Shown: positions 1-15,409, counted from the stretch's first letter. The stretch: DNA of 64,000 nucleotides from Takifugu bimaculatus (GCA_004026145.2 CP034996.1:16374641-16438640); one strand, 5' to 3'. Made by a program: numbers and translations. The notes: a model not told the origin generated them from the letters alone.

Positions 1-58
1 CAATCTAATGGAATGTGATCAGATTCCACATGGGGCAGCGGGTTTGTCTCCAGCGCAC

Positions 59-303
59 CTTGTTGGGATCCATCCTCATATTTTCATTGTTGGCTGCTGC
101 CATCTTCTCAGCTGCTTTCTTCTGACGCTGGGGGCCCCTCCCAAAGAAGATGTAGTTGACCAGCGCGTACTCCAGCAGGGCCAGGAAGACGAAGACAAAG
201 CAGCCCATGAGGTACATGTCGATGGCCTTGACGTAGGGAATTTTGGGGAGGGTCTCTCTCAGGTGGGTGTTGATGGTAGTCATGGTGAGCACAGTGGTGA
301 TAC
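59..303 (-). CDS. gabrb2: gabrb2 exon 8: M2, M3 and start of the M3-M4 loop
   Basis: 245 bp between acceptor TCCAG|GTATCACC and donor AACAAG|GTGCGC. It opens with the pore-lining M2 (ITTVLTMTT, then INTHLRETLP) and continues through M3 (YLMGCFVFVFLALLEYALV) into a basic loop start (GRGPQRQKKAAEK) ending MRMDPNK. The Asn in TTINTHLRE is the position that separates etomidate/loreclezole-sensitive beta2/beta3 from beta1. The reading frame runs on to position 5 only by reading into the intron, so that tail is not coding. Confidence 0.95.
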
Positions 304-3300
304 CTGGAGTAGGAACAGCGTTCTCCTATAATGATCTTTTACGTTGCATAACAGAAATATTCCAAGAAAATCAGTGGGAAAATGAGTAGTTCAATCAATA
401 CCAATCAAGCTGGATTAAAGTTTCGATTGCATTTCGCTGCATGTGCTTATGGGGAATCTCCTGATTAAACTGTCTAAATATCCTCCAGGGGGCGTCATAT
501 TATGATTCCAAATGAGCCAGGAGCTCATTTGCATGAGGGCCCAAGCCCTCACTATAGTCTCTGCTGAGCATGCAGATCATGTGTCATATTTAATCGTCCA
601 CACAGCATGAGGCGTTTGTGTGTTCACTCCTGCCGTTTGTGGGTTACTACTCACTTTAGGGACAATGAACAGGGATCTTAAAATTCTACATTTAATCAAA
701 TTAAAAGCAGTTCTAAACGATCAGCCGAGTGTATCAAGAAGAACACGTACAGAGAAGTTGCAAGGGAACATCGCTTCCACTGATCTATTTGATAACTCAG
801 TCACGCCAAAAAAAGAAATGATTTAATTTAATCGTAAGCTCGACAAACCCAGCCCACCTGATTCATTTCACTGAAAAACCGCAACAGTTTTTAGTGAATA
901 AACACCAAAACTCTGCAGCCATTTCTCGACTGACCCACCTCTGTAATGCAGCAAGAGCAATTTTTTTTTCATCATTTCTAAATCCGTGCCCGTCTTTCGC
1001 TTTGGTCACGTGAGACAGCTCAGTCGTCAATCAGTGAAATTGCCTTGTCGAACAAAGCCGGGGGAAGGTAGGCCGGATGGATGAACGGATGGACGGATGG
1101 ATGAACGGATGGATGGATGGATGGAGCAGGGTTGAAAGAGGGCAGCAAGCTTCTAATAAACACAAAAAAAGCTAGAAGTTTCAAACAAATCTCTCAGGGT
1201 ACGCAGGTTTTACATAATAAAGAGGGAGGAGGAAATACAGAAAAGCTCTCAAATCAGAGCAGAGGTAAATCACCAGCCGGACGTGTTCCGCTGGGGTGGG
1301 TATCTGCCCCTTCTCACAACCACTGCATGATAACTTTTCATCTTCCACAATCTGAAAGTGGATCACATGACTGTAGCTGCCTCACCTAAAGCCACTCTGG
1401 CAGCAGAGGCGTCGTAGTTGATCCAGAAGGACACCCAGGAGAGGATGGTGATGAGGATCGAAGGCATGTACGTCTGCAGGATGAAGTAGCCGATGTTTCT
1501 CTTCAGCTTGAAGCTCAGGGATAGGCGAGGGTAAGAGCCTGCAGACAGGAAGTTTAGTCAATAGACATGTTCTAGCAAAGATACGGCAACTGGTGATGGT
1601 TTCTGGTCGATCTGATGTGTCGGCCGTGCTTTTCTGCCCACTGCTGCTTGTATTTTGCTACAGCTGAAGGAAAAGAAACACAAAGCCATCCATCCCTGCA
1701 TCATCCTCTCACTGGAAGGAGGAGGAGTGAAGGTGGAAGAGGAAGTGGATTTAATGAAAGCATCAAGCATCCAGCAGCCGAAGCTCCTGTTGGCATGGCA
1801 CCAGAGCTGTAATTTCACTTGATGCGATCGAGCGCCGCGGAGAGAATCACTGAATTATTTCTCCATGAAGTGAGGGAACACCGTGAGGTTGAAACAGCGT
1901 ATATCCATTATACATAAGAACAACAGTGACATTGGCCATCCTTGATTGAAACAAGACACTTGTGTTGGATAAACGCCCAGGCGCTCCTGCTGACGTCCGC
2001 ATCCCGGAGTCACCCCTGGGTCAATCTCGCCTTTTCTACATCAGAAGGAAACCCCCAGTTCGCCAGTCTTAATGGAATAGCAGGCGTGCGTGGAAGGGGT
2101 GACCCATGCTAACGAAAGGCGCCTTCTCATTGGCGCCCTCCCCTCGTACTTTTTGCACACGTTGGTCCCCGGCTGCAGCAAACTCCCCAGAAAACGTACT
2201 CAGCAGAGCCGCCGTCCCACTTACGTTCATTCAGTTCCATGACAAATTTATGAAAATGCAGAGGAGGTGAATATTTCATGGTATCAGGCATCGTTCATTT
2301 TTGTTTATGGCTGTTAAATAAGTCATATTCCGTCTCCTAGCACAGCAGTTTGATTTCAATTCATGTTGAGACATCGGAGCGGGTCAGTGTTTACGCTCGT
2401 CCTCTCCGCATCCACATAACAATAATGAAATGAAATATCCCTGAGAGGGAGAGTATATAAAAGGGCCATCAGCAGAAGCAGGCGCACATATGTGCTTTTA
2501 ATGGATATTCATTTCTTTAATGGACTGTTATTCATTGAGAGACGGGTTTTCTGTCATTACCTGTGGAGAAGACCACGTTCTTAGAGATGAGTTTGTGATC
2601 CACGATGGAGAACTGGGGCAGTTCGATCTTGTCCACCCCCGTCACGGCGTTGTCACCTCCCCGCCAGTAGAACTCAATGTCATCCGTAGTGTAGCCGTCT
2701 GAAAAGAGGCACAGAGGAAAGACAGAAAATTGGTACAGTAGCCTTTATCACAGGATGTTGATAACAGACCATGGCATTAATTAGCTGACACTTGATGGGA
2801 GCTGTATCTGTCACCATGCTGTTAAACGTGTAGGTAGAGTCTAAAGCATGCCTCTAATTCCTGGTTAAAATAGGACAGAAACACTAAAAAGGCTCCTGAG
2901 AGATTACATTATATTGGGAAAGTGAACTGCTAGGATGCCGGAGGAATATAGTAGGGCAGAGTCTAAGTGAAGGACAGAGGCTAAATGGACACTTTCTATT
3001 GGTCAGTGAATGGTAAAAATGCCGGTTATAGCTTCACTAAACCCAACAGAGGGCCTTTTGTGGGAAAGACAACAAATTACCTGGGTTCTTTGTGAGTAGA
3101 CACCTACAGACGTACCCTTACCCACAACTGATGCTTTTATTTCAAAGGGTCTGTACAACGAGAAGCTTTGAAATCCACCTCAACATCAGCTCCCCCAGAA
3201 CCCACCAGTGAGCCACATGCTGACGCTTTCAATTATGAAAAAGCTGGGTAAAAACTTTAAATTATGAAACCAATTTGCGCGTTTTTCCTCACACATATGT

Positions 3301-6300
3301 GGACCGAATGTGTAACCTGAAAACACGTGTTGTCCCGCGAGAAATTCAATAATTAAATAGAATTATTAAATAAATAGGCTTGTCATCCCTCTTTCTCACT
3401 GCAACGTAGACAAATCGACAAAAGGAACACGGCGACCGGCCATTAATATTCATCCGCACCAAAACAACGTCCTCTTTTGATTCCACTTTCACCAAATCAG
3501 AGGAGACCCCGACAACAGAGCCGACAGTTGATGGCGGCAATAAATGATTGAGGAACAGAGGACTTTATAGTTCCAGCTCAAGAAAAGCAGTTGGGAAAAG
3601 AAAAGAAGGGAAAAAGGGTGGAAAAAACCAACCAACTTCAGGGTTGCGTAATCCAGTTGGACTGTCCACCGACCCCAGATTGGAGAAGACCAGACAATAG
3701 AATGGACGGTTTGAAAGATGTAAAATCACATCACAACACATCATAAAATGTTAAAGCTGCTATAACGCGAAGTGCTCAAGAAGATTGCTGCAACAATAAC
3801 AATCAATCATTGCATAAAATCTGCCCGTTAGTTTGAAGGGCTGAATGATGTCCAGGATGCTCTTTGAGCAGCAGAGGAGTCAGGCTGCTCCGGCTTATCC
3901 TCCACTTAACTGAGAGGCGAGAAGGCAAAACACGCTGTAAATGTTGCTGCCAGCAGACAAAACAACAGCAAATTGTGGCCTTTCATCCCAGAATTGATGG
4001 AACCGTCAGGTGGCTCCTGTGTGCATGTGAAGAATTGTCTTTCAGGCCACAGCAGGAGATGGATTAGACAACGCTTTCCGCTGACTCGACATGCAACATA
4101 ATAATCATTTGTGATGGTAGGAGCAGTTGTTACAAATGCATGTTTCCCGCGACGGCGATTTGCATGCATGTTTGACGAACAAGCTCCGGAGAGTCGCTTG
4201 ATTGCGCGCGTGCCAGCCGCATGCTAGTCAGCCATTGCTGGGCAGATTTAGCAGACTGAAATAAAAACGTTTGATTTGAAGAAGTGTGCATCGCGTGTTT
4301 GTCCTTTGTGTATAAAGAGGACAAGAAAGGGGCCTACAGATGTGATGAGGGGTGAGGGTAAAGGGGGGTAGGGAATGTATTTCCAGCAACTTGTCCATCT
4401 ACTCCATCTTCCGTCCTCCTTCTCTCGCTCTCTCTTCGCACCACACTCTGCTTAATTAATACTTCTGTGACCTATTTAGTGACTTTGAATCTTTAAAGAG
4501 GCTCTCTCCACCGTCCGCTTTTAACGTGATAAACACCGACACCCACTGTTCCTCTCGACGCGGCTGGCTGCTCACGGCGTGATGGATGTGGAAAGACCCA
4601 GCGAGGGTTAAACAGCTTGAGATCTTCTGCTGTTTCATTACGCAGCCGAGCTGAAGCCAATAGGAAAATGAGTTGTTTCCTCTCGAAAACCCTATTTTAA
4701 GGCCATTTGCAGTCGCGCCACCGCCACGGCAGTGTAGTCAACTTCCATAAAACACCGTCCGTATTTCATTTCAGGCCGGATTTTCGAGGCAACAAGTCAC
4801 CAAACGAGATCTGGTGAAATTAGATAAATGCGATCTCTGCTGGCAGTTCCAGTAAAACGCCTGGCAACTGCATTCTCATTCGCCTAAAAATGATTAAGTG
4901 CTTCTACACAAAGTGCAGGGTCTGGAAAAATTCCATTAGTGGGGATGAGATGAAGGAAGAAAAAGCAGGTCAGGTCAGGGGCAGAGAGAAGTAACTTAAT
5001 TTTGGATACATTTCATGATGCGGAGCAGCCCTCTTGACTGGATAGCACCTGATATCGGAAACGCAAAATTTATACTCTAACAGCAACAGAGAAGCATCTG
5101 AGAAGCTGTTTTAAATAATGATGCTGTGATTTGCTTGCCAAGTTTCAGTTGGACGTAAAGCGAGTCAGCAGCATTTTGGAGATTATTCCCATCCTACTAT
5201 TCAACAAGGCCTCTGACTTCATAAGAATGGGACAAACTACTTCACTTTAATCATCTGGTGGCTGCTTTAGGACTGGAAAATCAAAATGTTTGCACACAGC
5301 ATGCGTTTGGTATTGAGCAGCATTAGGCGTATTGATATTTAAGAGAGGGTGTGCAACATTACCTAGAAACTCCCAATTTGAAACAGAACTGAGGAAAGAT
5401 TTGTTTTTAGTCCTCGAACATTTGGTATAGGCTGAGTTTTCCTCACACCTCTGGATGATAGTTACACCAGAGTTAAACCTCCCCCTCTTCTCTTCTCTTC
5501 TGTGTTTGATGTGATTATCTCCACCTTTCTTCTGTTTCATCCTCTTTGACCCCCCCCCCCCCCCCCCCGTGCTCTATCCATTCATCTACAGGATCGCTGA
5601 CTCTTGCAAACTGACATCTGACCCCACTGACCCCTAAGGTTCTGATCTATAACAAACCAGAACCGCATATATTTGCATGTATACTGTATGTGTCTGTTCT
5701 TCCCCCCTGCCTCTCCTTCCCCTCAGTGCCCCCCCTCCTCTATCTGACCATCAGTAGGAGAGTCCCCCAAATGATCATGGACCTGTTCAAGGTTTCTTCC
5801 AATTAAACGGGAGTTTTTCCTGGCATTGATTCCTCTTTGAGGTCAGCCTTGGGGTTACTGGAGCTGAAACTGTATAAATCAAGTTTAATTGAATTGAATT
5901 TAAGTCTGTACTGTCGTTGACTTCTTGGGTAGCTTTTCATTTGAAGTGACCGCATACGGGAGACATAATACAATTGATCGTGATAGCAACAATTTCACAG
6001 AGAAATTGGTGACGTTTAAAACCGATGTCTATTACAACGTCCATTCTGCGTTTGGGTAATGGCTTCTATCGTGGATTCCAAAGTCAGCGAGAATTGGCAG
6101 AGGAAAAAAAAATCATTTACGATGGCATCAGAGGAGATAGCGAAACAATACCACAGCTATTTAACTGGGATTTCTGGCATATCTCCCCGACCGAATCTGA
6201 CTCCAGGCCTTTTTTTTTTATCCAAGCTTATGAAATAATGTCTCAGTTGATTTGTTTTAATGGGCAAAGAAGGATTTTGGAGGAAGATAAAAATGTTGCT

Positions 6301-9300
6301 CCAGGCAAAACCAGCCCTTTTGAATGGTTCTATAAGTCATATTCCTGTCTATTAAGCACAGCTGTCATTGTGACACACACTTTAAAGGCTCGACAGAAAC
6401 AAAACAATAATAACAAATTACACACTGTGATCTGATTTTCCTTATATCTACAAAGACATCGTGGCTCAATGCTATCACAGATCCGATGCGCAAGAGAGAT
6501 TTTATTAGAGTCGTCTAATCGCCACTTCTGGGCAACAAAAACATACTGACATTGTAAATTATTTATCAAATTCCAGCTGTGTCGCATCATAAACAATCCT
6601 TTAACACACGGGCTGACCAGTCAAACATGTGAGACGCTGCTCGCTCGCCTGTGTGAGCTTAGAAGGCCTTGGCATTTTTAAATCTGTTTCTGATTAATTT
6701 TTGATTCCCGGCAGTTCAAAGCCACTTTTATGTCAGTCTTCGTGTCCAATTAAAAATGTCTTCTTTTCTTCCCCGTGGAACTGAGCGAGCTGCCATCAGC
6801 AGCATGACGAGCAGAACATCTGAAGGTTGGTTTAATAAATAAAGGCTGCACTCGCATGTATGTAGATACTGTTCACAGCCAAACAGCACGTTCAGCTTTG
6901 TAAAAGATAAATATGGAAGCCACTGTGGCCCGATGACATAGACCGCTCGTGCAGAAACCCGCTCCTGGTCGGAGATCAGCTGATGAATGAATTGCTGGAA
7001 GTGGACCATTATTGACAAAAGGAGCAAATAATTTCATAAGCTTTCTTTAACTATCAAAAAATGGCATTTATTTAAGCATCTGTGGAAATTTGATTGGTGT
7101 TTTTAATGCTTGTAATCATATTTGTAATCACACCAGCGCTAACGCTAACAGCTAGTGTGCAAAAACGCTTCAGTGATGCTTAAATAATGTTTGTCAAATA
7201 CTGACTAAGGTACAGTTGTTACACTGTGTAGAGAATTCCTGCGTATATGTAGTGTTGAGCTGCTATGCTACATATTCTATTAGTATGCTATGTTACCACA
7301 GTGACCTAGAACATCTGGGGTTTAGCCCTTTTAAATAATGGAAAGAAGGGTGTTTCTTTGAATGTCGGATGGTCTGCAGCGTAAGTTCATGCCCTAGCTC
7401 GGTTATGCATCATTGAAATGCTGAGCAAATAGTAAAATGGCAAATGAAAAGCACCAAGGCTGGGAGTGCTGAGTTTTAAACCCACTGGGTCCCTGCGGTT
7501 GAGCTAGTGCGATACTTAGACATTTTTGTTTGCGTACAAAATGTCCTGTCATCTGTCCTCTAACTCGATTCCCCAAATAAAAGCTTTATATTGTTGAAGA
7601 TATTTAGCATTTTCACAAACTTGCGCTTGAGTTAAAAAGAAATTAAAAAAATCCAAAATTGGAGAGAGAATTCCACTGACGATCCCATCCAAGACCATGA
7701 CCATGTTCTGCGCTGTTCCTCTGGAAACCCATGAATGCGTATGTTTATCCACCGTGGTTGCCAGAGCAGGACTCAAAGGATCGCCTGCCAATACAATGGC
7801 CAAAGTCATGTGTCTACAACTCGACAGGGGCCTCAAGTCTGATCCGTGGGGCCTCCACGCTTCATGAGTTTCCAGCACTTTTCATCGGTGCCCAGTCAGG
7901 TTTGGATCAGGGAATTCTTTTAAAGATCACTTTGACACACAGGACACGTTCCTCAGACAGTTCTGAGCAGGACTGGGCAGTGAGGCAGCATGAATTGGTC
8001 TTGGTCACTGGGGACTCTTGTAGAACTCTACAGATCTATATTCTAGAATTTTCTCTTGTTTTCGATAAGGTGCCAAAACCTCAATATTTTATGCTCTTTC
8101 ATTTCCCTGTGCATTTTACAGCAACATTGATAGCTCTTTAGCTGTATTTTAAGTTACTACGTCTGGTTAACTCATAGCTCCGATTGAAACAAACAGAGAC
8201 TGACAGCGGTTAGTTGGGAAGGCGAGCTGCTGTGCACTTTTAATCACACTTTAATGGCTGAATGAATAATTTCTGCATTCAAAGTGAACTGAATTTTCCC
8301 CATACTCCCTCCGTGATCCTGGTATATGTCACTGTGCCTCAAATGAGCACTTTTAAAAAAAATAAATTCATAATTTCCTTATAGAATTATAACTTTTTGA
8401 AGATGCCTGCTTGTAATGTAATATACACGATGAAGAATAGTGAATATTTTGACAATGAAACAGCTGCCATAGTGAAAGACTGGGACTCTTTTTTAATGGA
8501 AAAAAGACCAAAAAAGGAGAATAGAAGTAATGTAAAAAAAAAAAATTGTCCATGTCAAATATGCTGTAATACACAGGGTTGATACCATTTAAGGGCCAGC
8601 CATACCAACTGGAGTACAGACAAATGGGTGTTCTGCTTTATGTTTAAAATCCTCTCAAAAGAATACCAATAAATGCCAGGAGATCATATAGAAGAGATTA
8701 AAAAAATGGGATTACTCACAGCTCTCTATCTCCAGGGTGCAGTTCTGCTCATCCAGTGGATATCTTCTCAGGTCCATCATGCATGCAGCTGTGGTAGTTA
8801 TCCTGGAAACATATGTGACGGGGATACGGTCAATTCACAGCATGGCGTTGGCATTCTTTGAGCTGTTTGGTTTGATAGTTGGGAGTTGTTAGCATTTATG
8901 GGGCCATTCTGACAGTATATTTAATCACAGCCCAAGAAAATTGTTGATTCTTTGGTTCTGCAAGATGAAAGAAAGTGGTCCAATTAAAGAAGTGATGTGG
9001 GTTAAGTGTCTTTTCACCGGTGCATGTGAACATACCGCTTGATGTTGGGAATGAGGATTAGAGGGCTAAAAGTAATCCCGATGTCCCAGTTTTAGCGGTG
9101 TCTGGATTACCCAGTGGGCCCCTCTGGTCAGACCCCACCTGAGATGCGGCCCAGCTCACCGAAGGGATCAGACCCGGCACAGCAGAGGTGGCGGTTAAGG
9201 GCCTGGGATAACCCTACCGGTGTTTGTACTTGATGACCCATAAAAAGATCAGAGCAGCTTTTTGCCAGAAATTCAGGCAATTCATATTTTATCCTGTTAT

Positions 9301-12300
9301 CATTCATTACCAAAAATGTTGCAAAGAAGCTTAATTTTAAAAGAAAAACCATCATTATATCTTCCAGCAGCCCAAATGGTGCGAAATATTCATCTCTATT
9401 GGCGACAGTGTGACAAATCAACAATATATCACCCCAAAGAAAATGTCGAGGCAAACTAATCAATGAGGCTGTAGGCAATTATCTTCTTTTCCATTTAGAT
9501 GGACTCAGGGGTGATTTTATAGACAGAGACAAGTGTTTTGTGCTTGAAGAGGCAGAAGCAAACACATGACACTTGAGGATTTACTATCTGACTTTTCCCT
9601 CTAGGAAAATCCAATTATATCATAAAGGTTTGACATATTTAGTTGTCGTAAACTCAATTTGTAGTACAGCAAAGGAAAGCAGGAATTTGAGTTCTAATTC
9701 AGTAGAGCCACACAAGAGAATGGATGTTATAATTATGTCATTTTTTTCCTTGACTGTGGCCATATTTTGATGATAATTTCTTCTTCTTGACCGCGCCTTG
9801 ACCTCAGTTTCATGGTTCTCGATTCAGTAAGGTTTAGAAAAATAGCTACAAATGAAGCGAAACAACATTCACGACTCTGAGGGATCCAGCTGTGATCGAG
9901 ATACGCTGTTTGCTGATGTGAGATGACGGTCCAGAGTTTTTAAAGATGTTGGATTGCTGGTCCTTTCAGGAGCGCGCACTGAATACTGGTCACTGCTGAT
10001 TTGGCAGGAGGCGTAAAAAGAAGAGAACTTTTGAGTGAACATTTCAAACCTTTGACGCCCATCCTTTTTGTCCTAGGTTGATGCAAAGAAGGTGTAATTA
10101 GTGCCCAGATATATTTTAATGAGTTAAATCAACACAGCATTTAACGTTCCAACGCTTGTCAAAACATTTGGACAGCAATGAAGAGGAGGAGGATAATAAG
10201 AGTAGCCAAGCGTGAGTGAATAGATAAGGTTATGTTGTCCATCAGACATGTGGGGAACCAAAGAACATGTCTGAAGGTAATAGGCTGCCATTCTTCTCTG
10301 TGCGAGAACTTGACTTTCGCCAAAGCAGTGGCCACACAGCAGCACGGCATGTTGGGTAATCGCCTGGGCACACCTGACAACACAGATAAATATGTGCCAG
10401 AGGAGAGGCTCATCTTGAGTCCAATCCTCTGTGTTACATGGCAAAGATAATCACTCTGGCATGTCCCAGCATCTCTCTCTTCCTCCTCACTGTTCCACGA
10501 TTCAGACCAGCCCAAGCGACAATCGTTCTGCATTTAATAATCTAAATGTTGTTCTGTCTCCGTTTTTTTTTTTTAAATCTCTCCGAGTTATTTCAACAAC
10601 CGTTGGTTTTTGTAAGCTGTTACGTGCATGTAGAATTATCTGCAACTGAGCTCACGCTAATCCTAACCAACTAACCCTAACCCTAACCCCTAACCCTCAC
10701 CCTACCTGAGGGTAGGACAGGTGGGGCAACAACAGCATCAGCTAGCAGTCAAATCATTAAAAATAAACATTTCAGTATCCTTATCCAACACATGCATCAC
10801 TGTCTGTTATTTCTCTTTAAAAGTTCTGACAGGTGTTTCAGATATCCTGTAATAGATTTGGATTGCAATGCTGGGAGATATCCGGAGTGTGAAGACGTTA
10901 ATCTGTCCTTGAATGTCAAATAAAAAAAGTTGGCAGTCAGAGTTGGGCTTCCCTCACATAAAGATTAACAGTTTATTGAAAACGTAGATCTTTTCCACAA
11001 CTTTTGATGCTCCTGTCATGAGATATTTGAACGCGAAACCTTAATGTTAACCTTTCCCTGCTCTGTCCTCTAACATCTGTCAACATCTGTTTTTTTATAC
11101 TAACCTCCCCTAAAGTGGTACTCTGCGCTTGAATTTTGTAAATGGTGATTGGTGGATTACAAAAACGAGGCAGTAATCCTCAGACTTGGTGCTGACAGAC
11201 ATGGTTTGTGCATAAAAGTACATTAAAAACACCATATGGATGAGGTAAAAATGTCAAAAATGCCTTTTTCCTTAGAGACAATCAGCAGATGGCTTTCCGG
11301 CTAGAGCCGAATTCTGCAGCCTGTTTCTCCCCAATATCGCTGTACCACACTGTGCTTTACTCAGAAAGCTGCATTTTTATTTTTTTTTATGTTTTAAATA
11401 ACGAAAACTTTAAGTGGATCGACTCGGAAAAGGTTTGGGTGACCTCTGAGAACGAGGGTGAGAAACGAGGCTCAGGTTTCCATCCGAACCACGTTCTCCT
11501 ATCCCATCCACATTAAGTCGGTCCTCTCGGATGGAGTTGCCGCCGGTGACGGCTCTACATGTTTAGTCGAGCAGTAAATTACTGGTTGCAATCGGGCAAC
11601 TTTCTGATCTGTGTGACAAGTTGGAAGCAGAAACCCAGTGAGAACCAGAGCTGCCAGCGGTGTACACAAAGACTGTGCGGGGTTACGTATGTACCCCATA
11701 CACGGCACGGGAAATATCTGTCACACGGCTTTTTCCATTTACTCACACATGCTGTCCTACTTGTCCTATCCAATAAAGGATGCACAGCCAGGCATCCTTT
11801 TTCCTCAGATGCTTGGTTACTGCCTCGGGACGTCTCCAACCACACCAACTCTATGACACCCATATGGTGCTACAACTGGTGGTTGGCCACAAGGGGAAAC
11901 TTAGAAGATCTATTAAAGGCCCATTACTGAAGCTCAAGAAAAGGTCCCACTCCTTCTCGTATGGTGATTCATGGTGGGTCATGTTGAATCCACTTAAGTT
12001 TTAAGGCTCAAGGAAGCTCACAAGTATCATTTTTATTGGGTTACAAGGTCATCATTTGATCTTTCAAGCCTGATCAATACTACATAACATTGAACTTGAA
12101 GCAGTTCCATTCAGGAAGGAGAGTAAGACAGTTATGGTCCATTTTACTGCCTTTAAAATTCAGCGAGTTTAATTCAGAACCAAAACATGTGCTGCTTGCA
12201 ATGTTATTTGACATTTAGGATAATGACAGCATTTGGAGAGCACTCATCCTCCTTGGCCATCTGGTTCCCACCTACAGCAGAGCAGAAGGAAAAGAAAATA

Positions 12301-15300
12301 GTTGGCGGGAGTGGGATGTTCATGGAACCAGAACACTTGGATACAACAACACTGCTCATGTAATCAGCCCAGTCTGAATACTGGAATACAAAACCTTGTT
12401 GTCCTTGAAAATACAAATTCATTTGGTATTAAAAAGCTCCGATGCCACTTAGACCATGTTTCCTTGGCGGGGATTAACAAAACTCTGCGCTGCCATCGTA
12501 AACTCGGGAGAACCTCAGTGACAAACAAGACTCGGTTCAACAAAGAACATTCAACCTTATCAGGAACACAGGAACAAAGGCAGCAGCCTCATTTAGACAG
12601 GCTTTTCAAGTCTACCCTGCCTGAGAAACATGCACGAAAAAAGGAAAGTTTGCCATTTGTTCCCCTCCTTTGCTTTAGGCTGTCTGGTATTTGTTGTTTC
12701 ATCACCAGGTAAAAGAATGCCCTTGAAATGCTGCTGTGGTGTGGGGGCATCAAATAATATGCAATATGTAAATATAATACAGGCAGACAGCTATGGAGCG
12801 CATGCTAATGGATGTCTGCAAATGAATCTGCAAACAATAGTTTGTTCCATCTTTGCTTTTAGTGTCTCTAATGAATCTCCGGAATGAAGGAAACCTCAAA
12901 GACAGTCAGGCTCTATGTGAATAATCGCCATTCGGTTCATTGAATGCAGCATTGACATTGACTGCATCCAGTTGAATGTCCAATAAAACACCTGAAAGGG
13001 GACAGTGTCCCTTTTGATAGCTCCCACAGCGCTGGTGTATTAGTACAGACTGAAAAGACGCCTCTTATTTGAGAACTCTTATTGGCAACATTACATTGGT
13101 AAATTAATTACATCTTTAACTGGTGCTGCAGACACCAAGGCAGTTAATGGGTTTCTTTAGGGTTTGTATAGTAAATCCCTGCATTATATTATAAGTTGGT
13201 GTCTCTAAGAGGCACAAGGACATCCAGGATGACACAGAGAGGGGAAAAGGGATCTCGGGGGCTGGAGGTGCTACACCTCAGCTGTTTGTCAGCTTCCTTT
13301 TTGTCTTGACAAGGGTGCTCACAGAGTACCGTGGGATTCTGCTCTGATCCGTCCAAGGCAGTCCGACACAAATCAAAAATGGGTTGTTCGTTGCAGTTTT
13401 TTGAAAGCTATGTGTGTCAGTCCTCCCGCTTTGTTTTTCTCTCTGCCAATGTTTTCACATCCGCTTCGGCTGAAATGCTACAATTCCAGCACCCTGTTTT
13501 CCGTGCTTGAGTCTGAAGCATCGGTGCGGTGCTGCGAATTCCCCTTGTTTCTGAAAAGCAGGTGCTACTTTGGAAAATGCCAAAAAAGCTAACGTGCTTT
13601 GCAGAATTTAAGGAGAGCGAGAGAATAAATGGAGTGGCAGTCATTAAAAATCTCCGCTTCCGACACTCTGAGTCAACAAGAGCGTTCCCGTTTTGTGGTT
13701 AGAAACTGTCAATGTGTGCTTTTTCTTGTTTGCTGATGTCATAGAGTTGAAACAAAAAGGGAAGAAAAATGTCTTCTTTCTTTTCAACATCTATCAAAAT
13801 ATTATTAGCAGAGGAGCAGCCGAACGGAGCCGTGGTGACCCCATTTCAGATGGAGGGGAAATACAAAAACAACAAACCTGTCAACAGCTCCAGGAGCTCA
13901 TAAGTAAGAATCAAAATGGCATCTGAAATAACCACCTGACATTTCGAGGAGCTATTTAGCATGCTGCAGCTGACCAGAAAATTAGCTATTTATCCCGCTA
14001 ACTGACATGGCACCCTGCTCCCCGTTGGATGTTTGCTTGATCATTAATTGAGTGAATCATGCGGAAACACGAGATGTGTGCTAGTTAAAACCAAAAGCAG
14101 GGATGTCGGGCAGTGGGATGCCTCGTGGACAACTTAAAGAGGGGCAGTAATCTGCTTTATTTAACCGTTTCAAATGAGATTTCACCGGTTGGACAGAAAA
14201 AACACTTCCACGAAAGTTTTACTAAACCTAATGAATATGTGACATAAATAATTGAGCTTATGTCAGTTTTAATGCTAATGTGTTGCATTATATTTCCTCC
14301 CAAAGGTTTTATTAACATGAATGTGGGGCAGCAAATTCATCCAAGATGTCACAATAAAGACTATTTCCTAATCTTGTATTTCCATATGTGTCAATTGTCA
14401 ATGTCTTGGGTGATAAATAATCATCAGCAGAGAATATTTAGATATTCAGAGGGAAGGCAAACAGCCTTTAAAAATAAGAAAAGAATAATACAGCCAAAAT
14501 TGCAGATTATAAATTGCCTGGCCTTAAAATAACAATAATTACAACAACTGGTGGTGCATTCATGATGTGACGAGTTCAGAGAGCATGCAAATTACAGAAG
14601 GCTTTAGTTAGTGATATGCATGTCCTGTAATGAGGACACAAGTAGGTCACTTCATCAACATTTTAATTTTTGCTCTGGGGCAATATTGCACCTCACATCA
14701 GTAGTTTTCTTCATCTGGCTCTAATGAGCTAATTACTGTTTGAGTCTAATGTTGCAATCTTTGCCTCATTGCCACATTAGCTGCAGAATCCCTTTTTTAA
14801 AATACCTTTTAGGGTTCTTTGAGCTGTGATTTTGACATGCAGCTTATCACCTTTGGTCTTGTTTTACAGCCAAAGAGGTTTGGGTCTCACCTCAGCCCGT
14901 AGAGAACGGTGCCGTCCGGGTGCAGTCGGATCATTCTGTTTTTCACCGTGACGCCGTGGACGAACGATTTCTTATCGTTGAGGAAGTACGTGTCTGGTAC
15001 CCAAAGCTGGTCGGCCACCCGGTTGTCTAAGGTCAGGTTGAGCGGGATCTCGGAGTAGGACAATCGCTTGTCTCGCCAGGCCTGCTGGAAGTACATCGTC
15101 AGCGTGTAGTCCTGGAAAGTGCACAAAAAGGGAGCAAGAGAGGGCAGAGAGGAAAGAGAGCATGTTACCCCCAAAAAGTAATCATTTCAGACAGTTGCTC
15201 TGAAATCCTCGGCTGCACTCCACAGTTAGACCCAAGCAGGCTTCAATATTAGATGAAGTTCACTTAAAACCAAATGGAACAGCAACAGGGGCCGGAAGAA

Positions 15301-15368
15301 ACTCCAAGTACAACACAATAGGGAATTACTTCTTTTAAACATCGAGTTAAGGCAGCCGATGTGAAAGT

Positions 15369-15409
<41 letters not shown>

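Larger units (their letters stand above)
2699..8719 (-). other. gabrb2: gabrb2 intron 5
   Basis: An intron of 6.0 kb. It contains a 19-C run (5550-5568) followed by an interspersed teleost repeat (about 5570-5905). No coding exon or RNA gene was recognised elsewhere. Confidence 0.8.

Noticed and set aside
2450..2465. TATA-box-like GAGTATATAAAAGG
   Set aside because: It lies on the plus strand in the middle of a gabrb2 intron with no transcript or ORF downstream.
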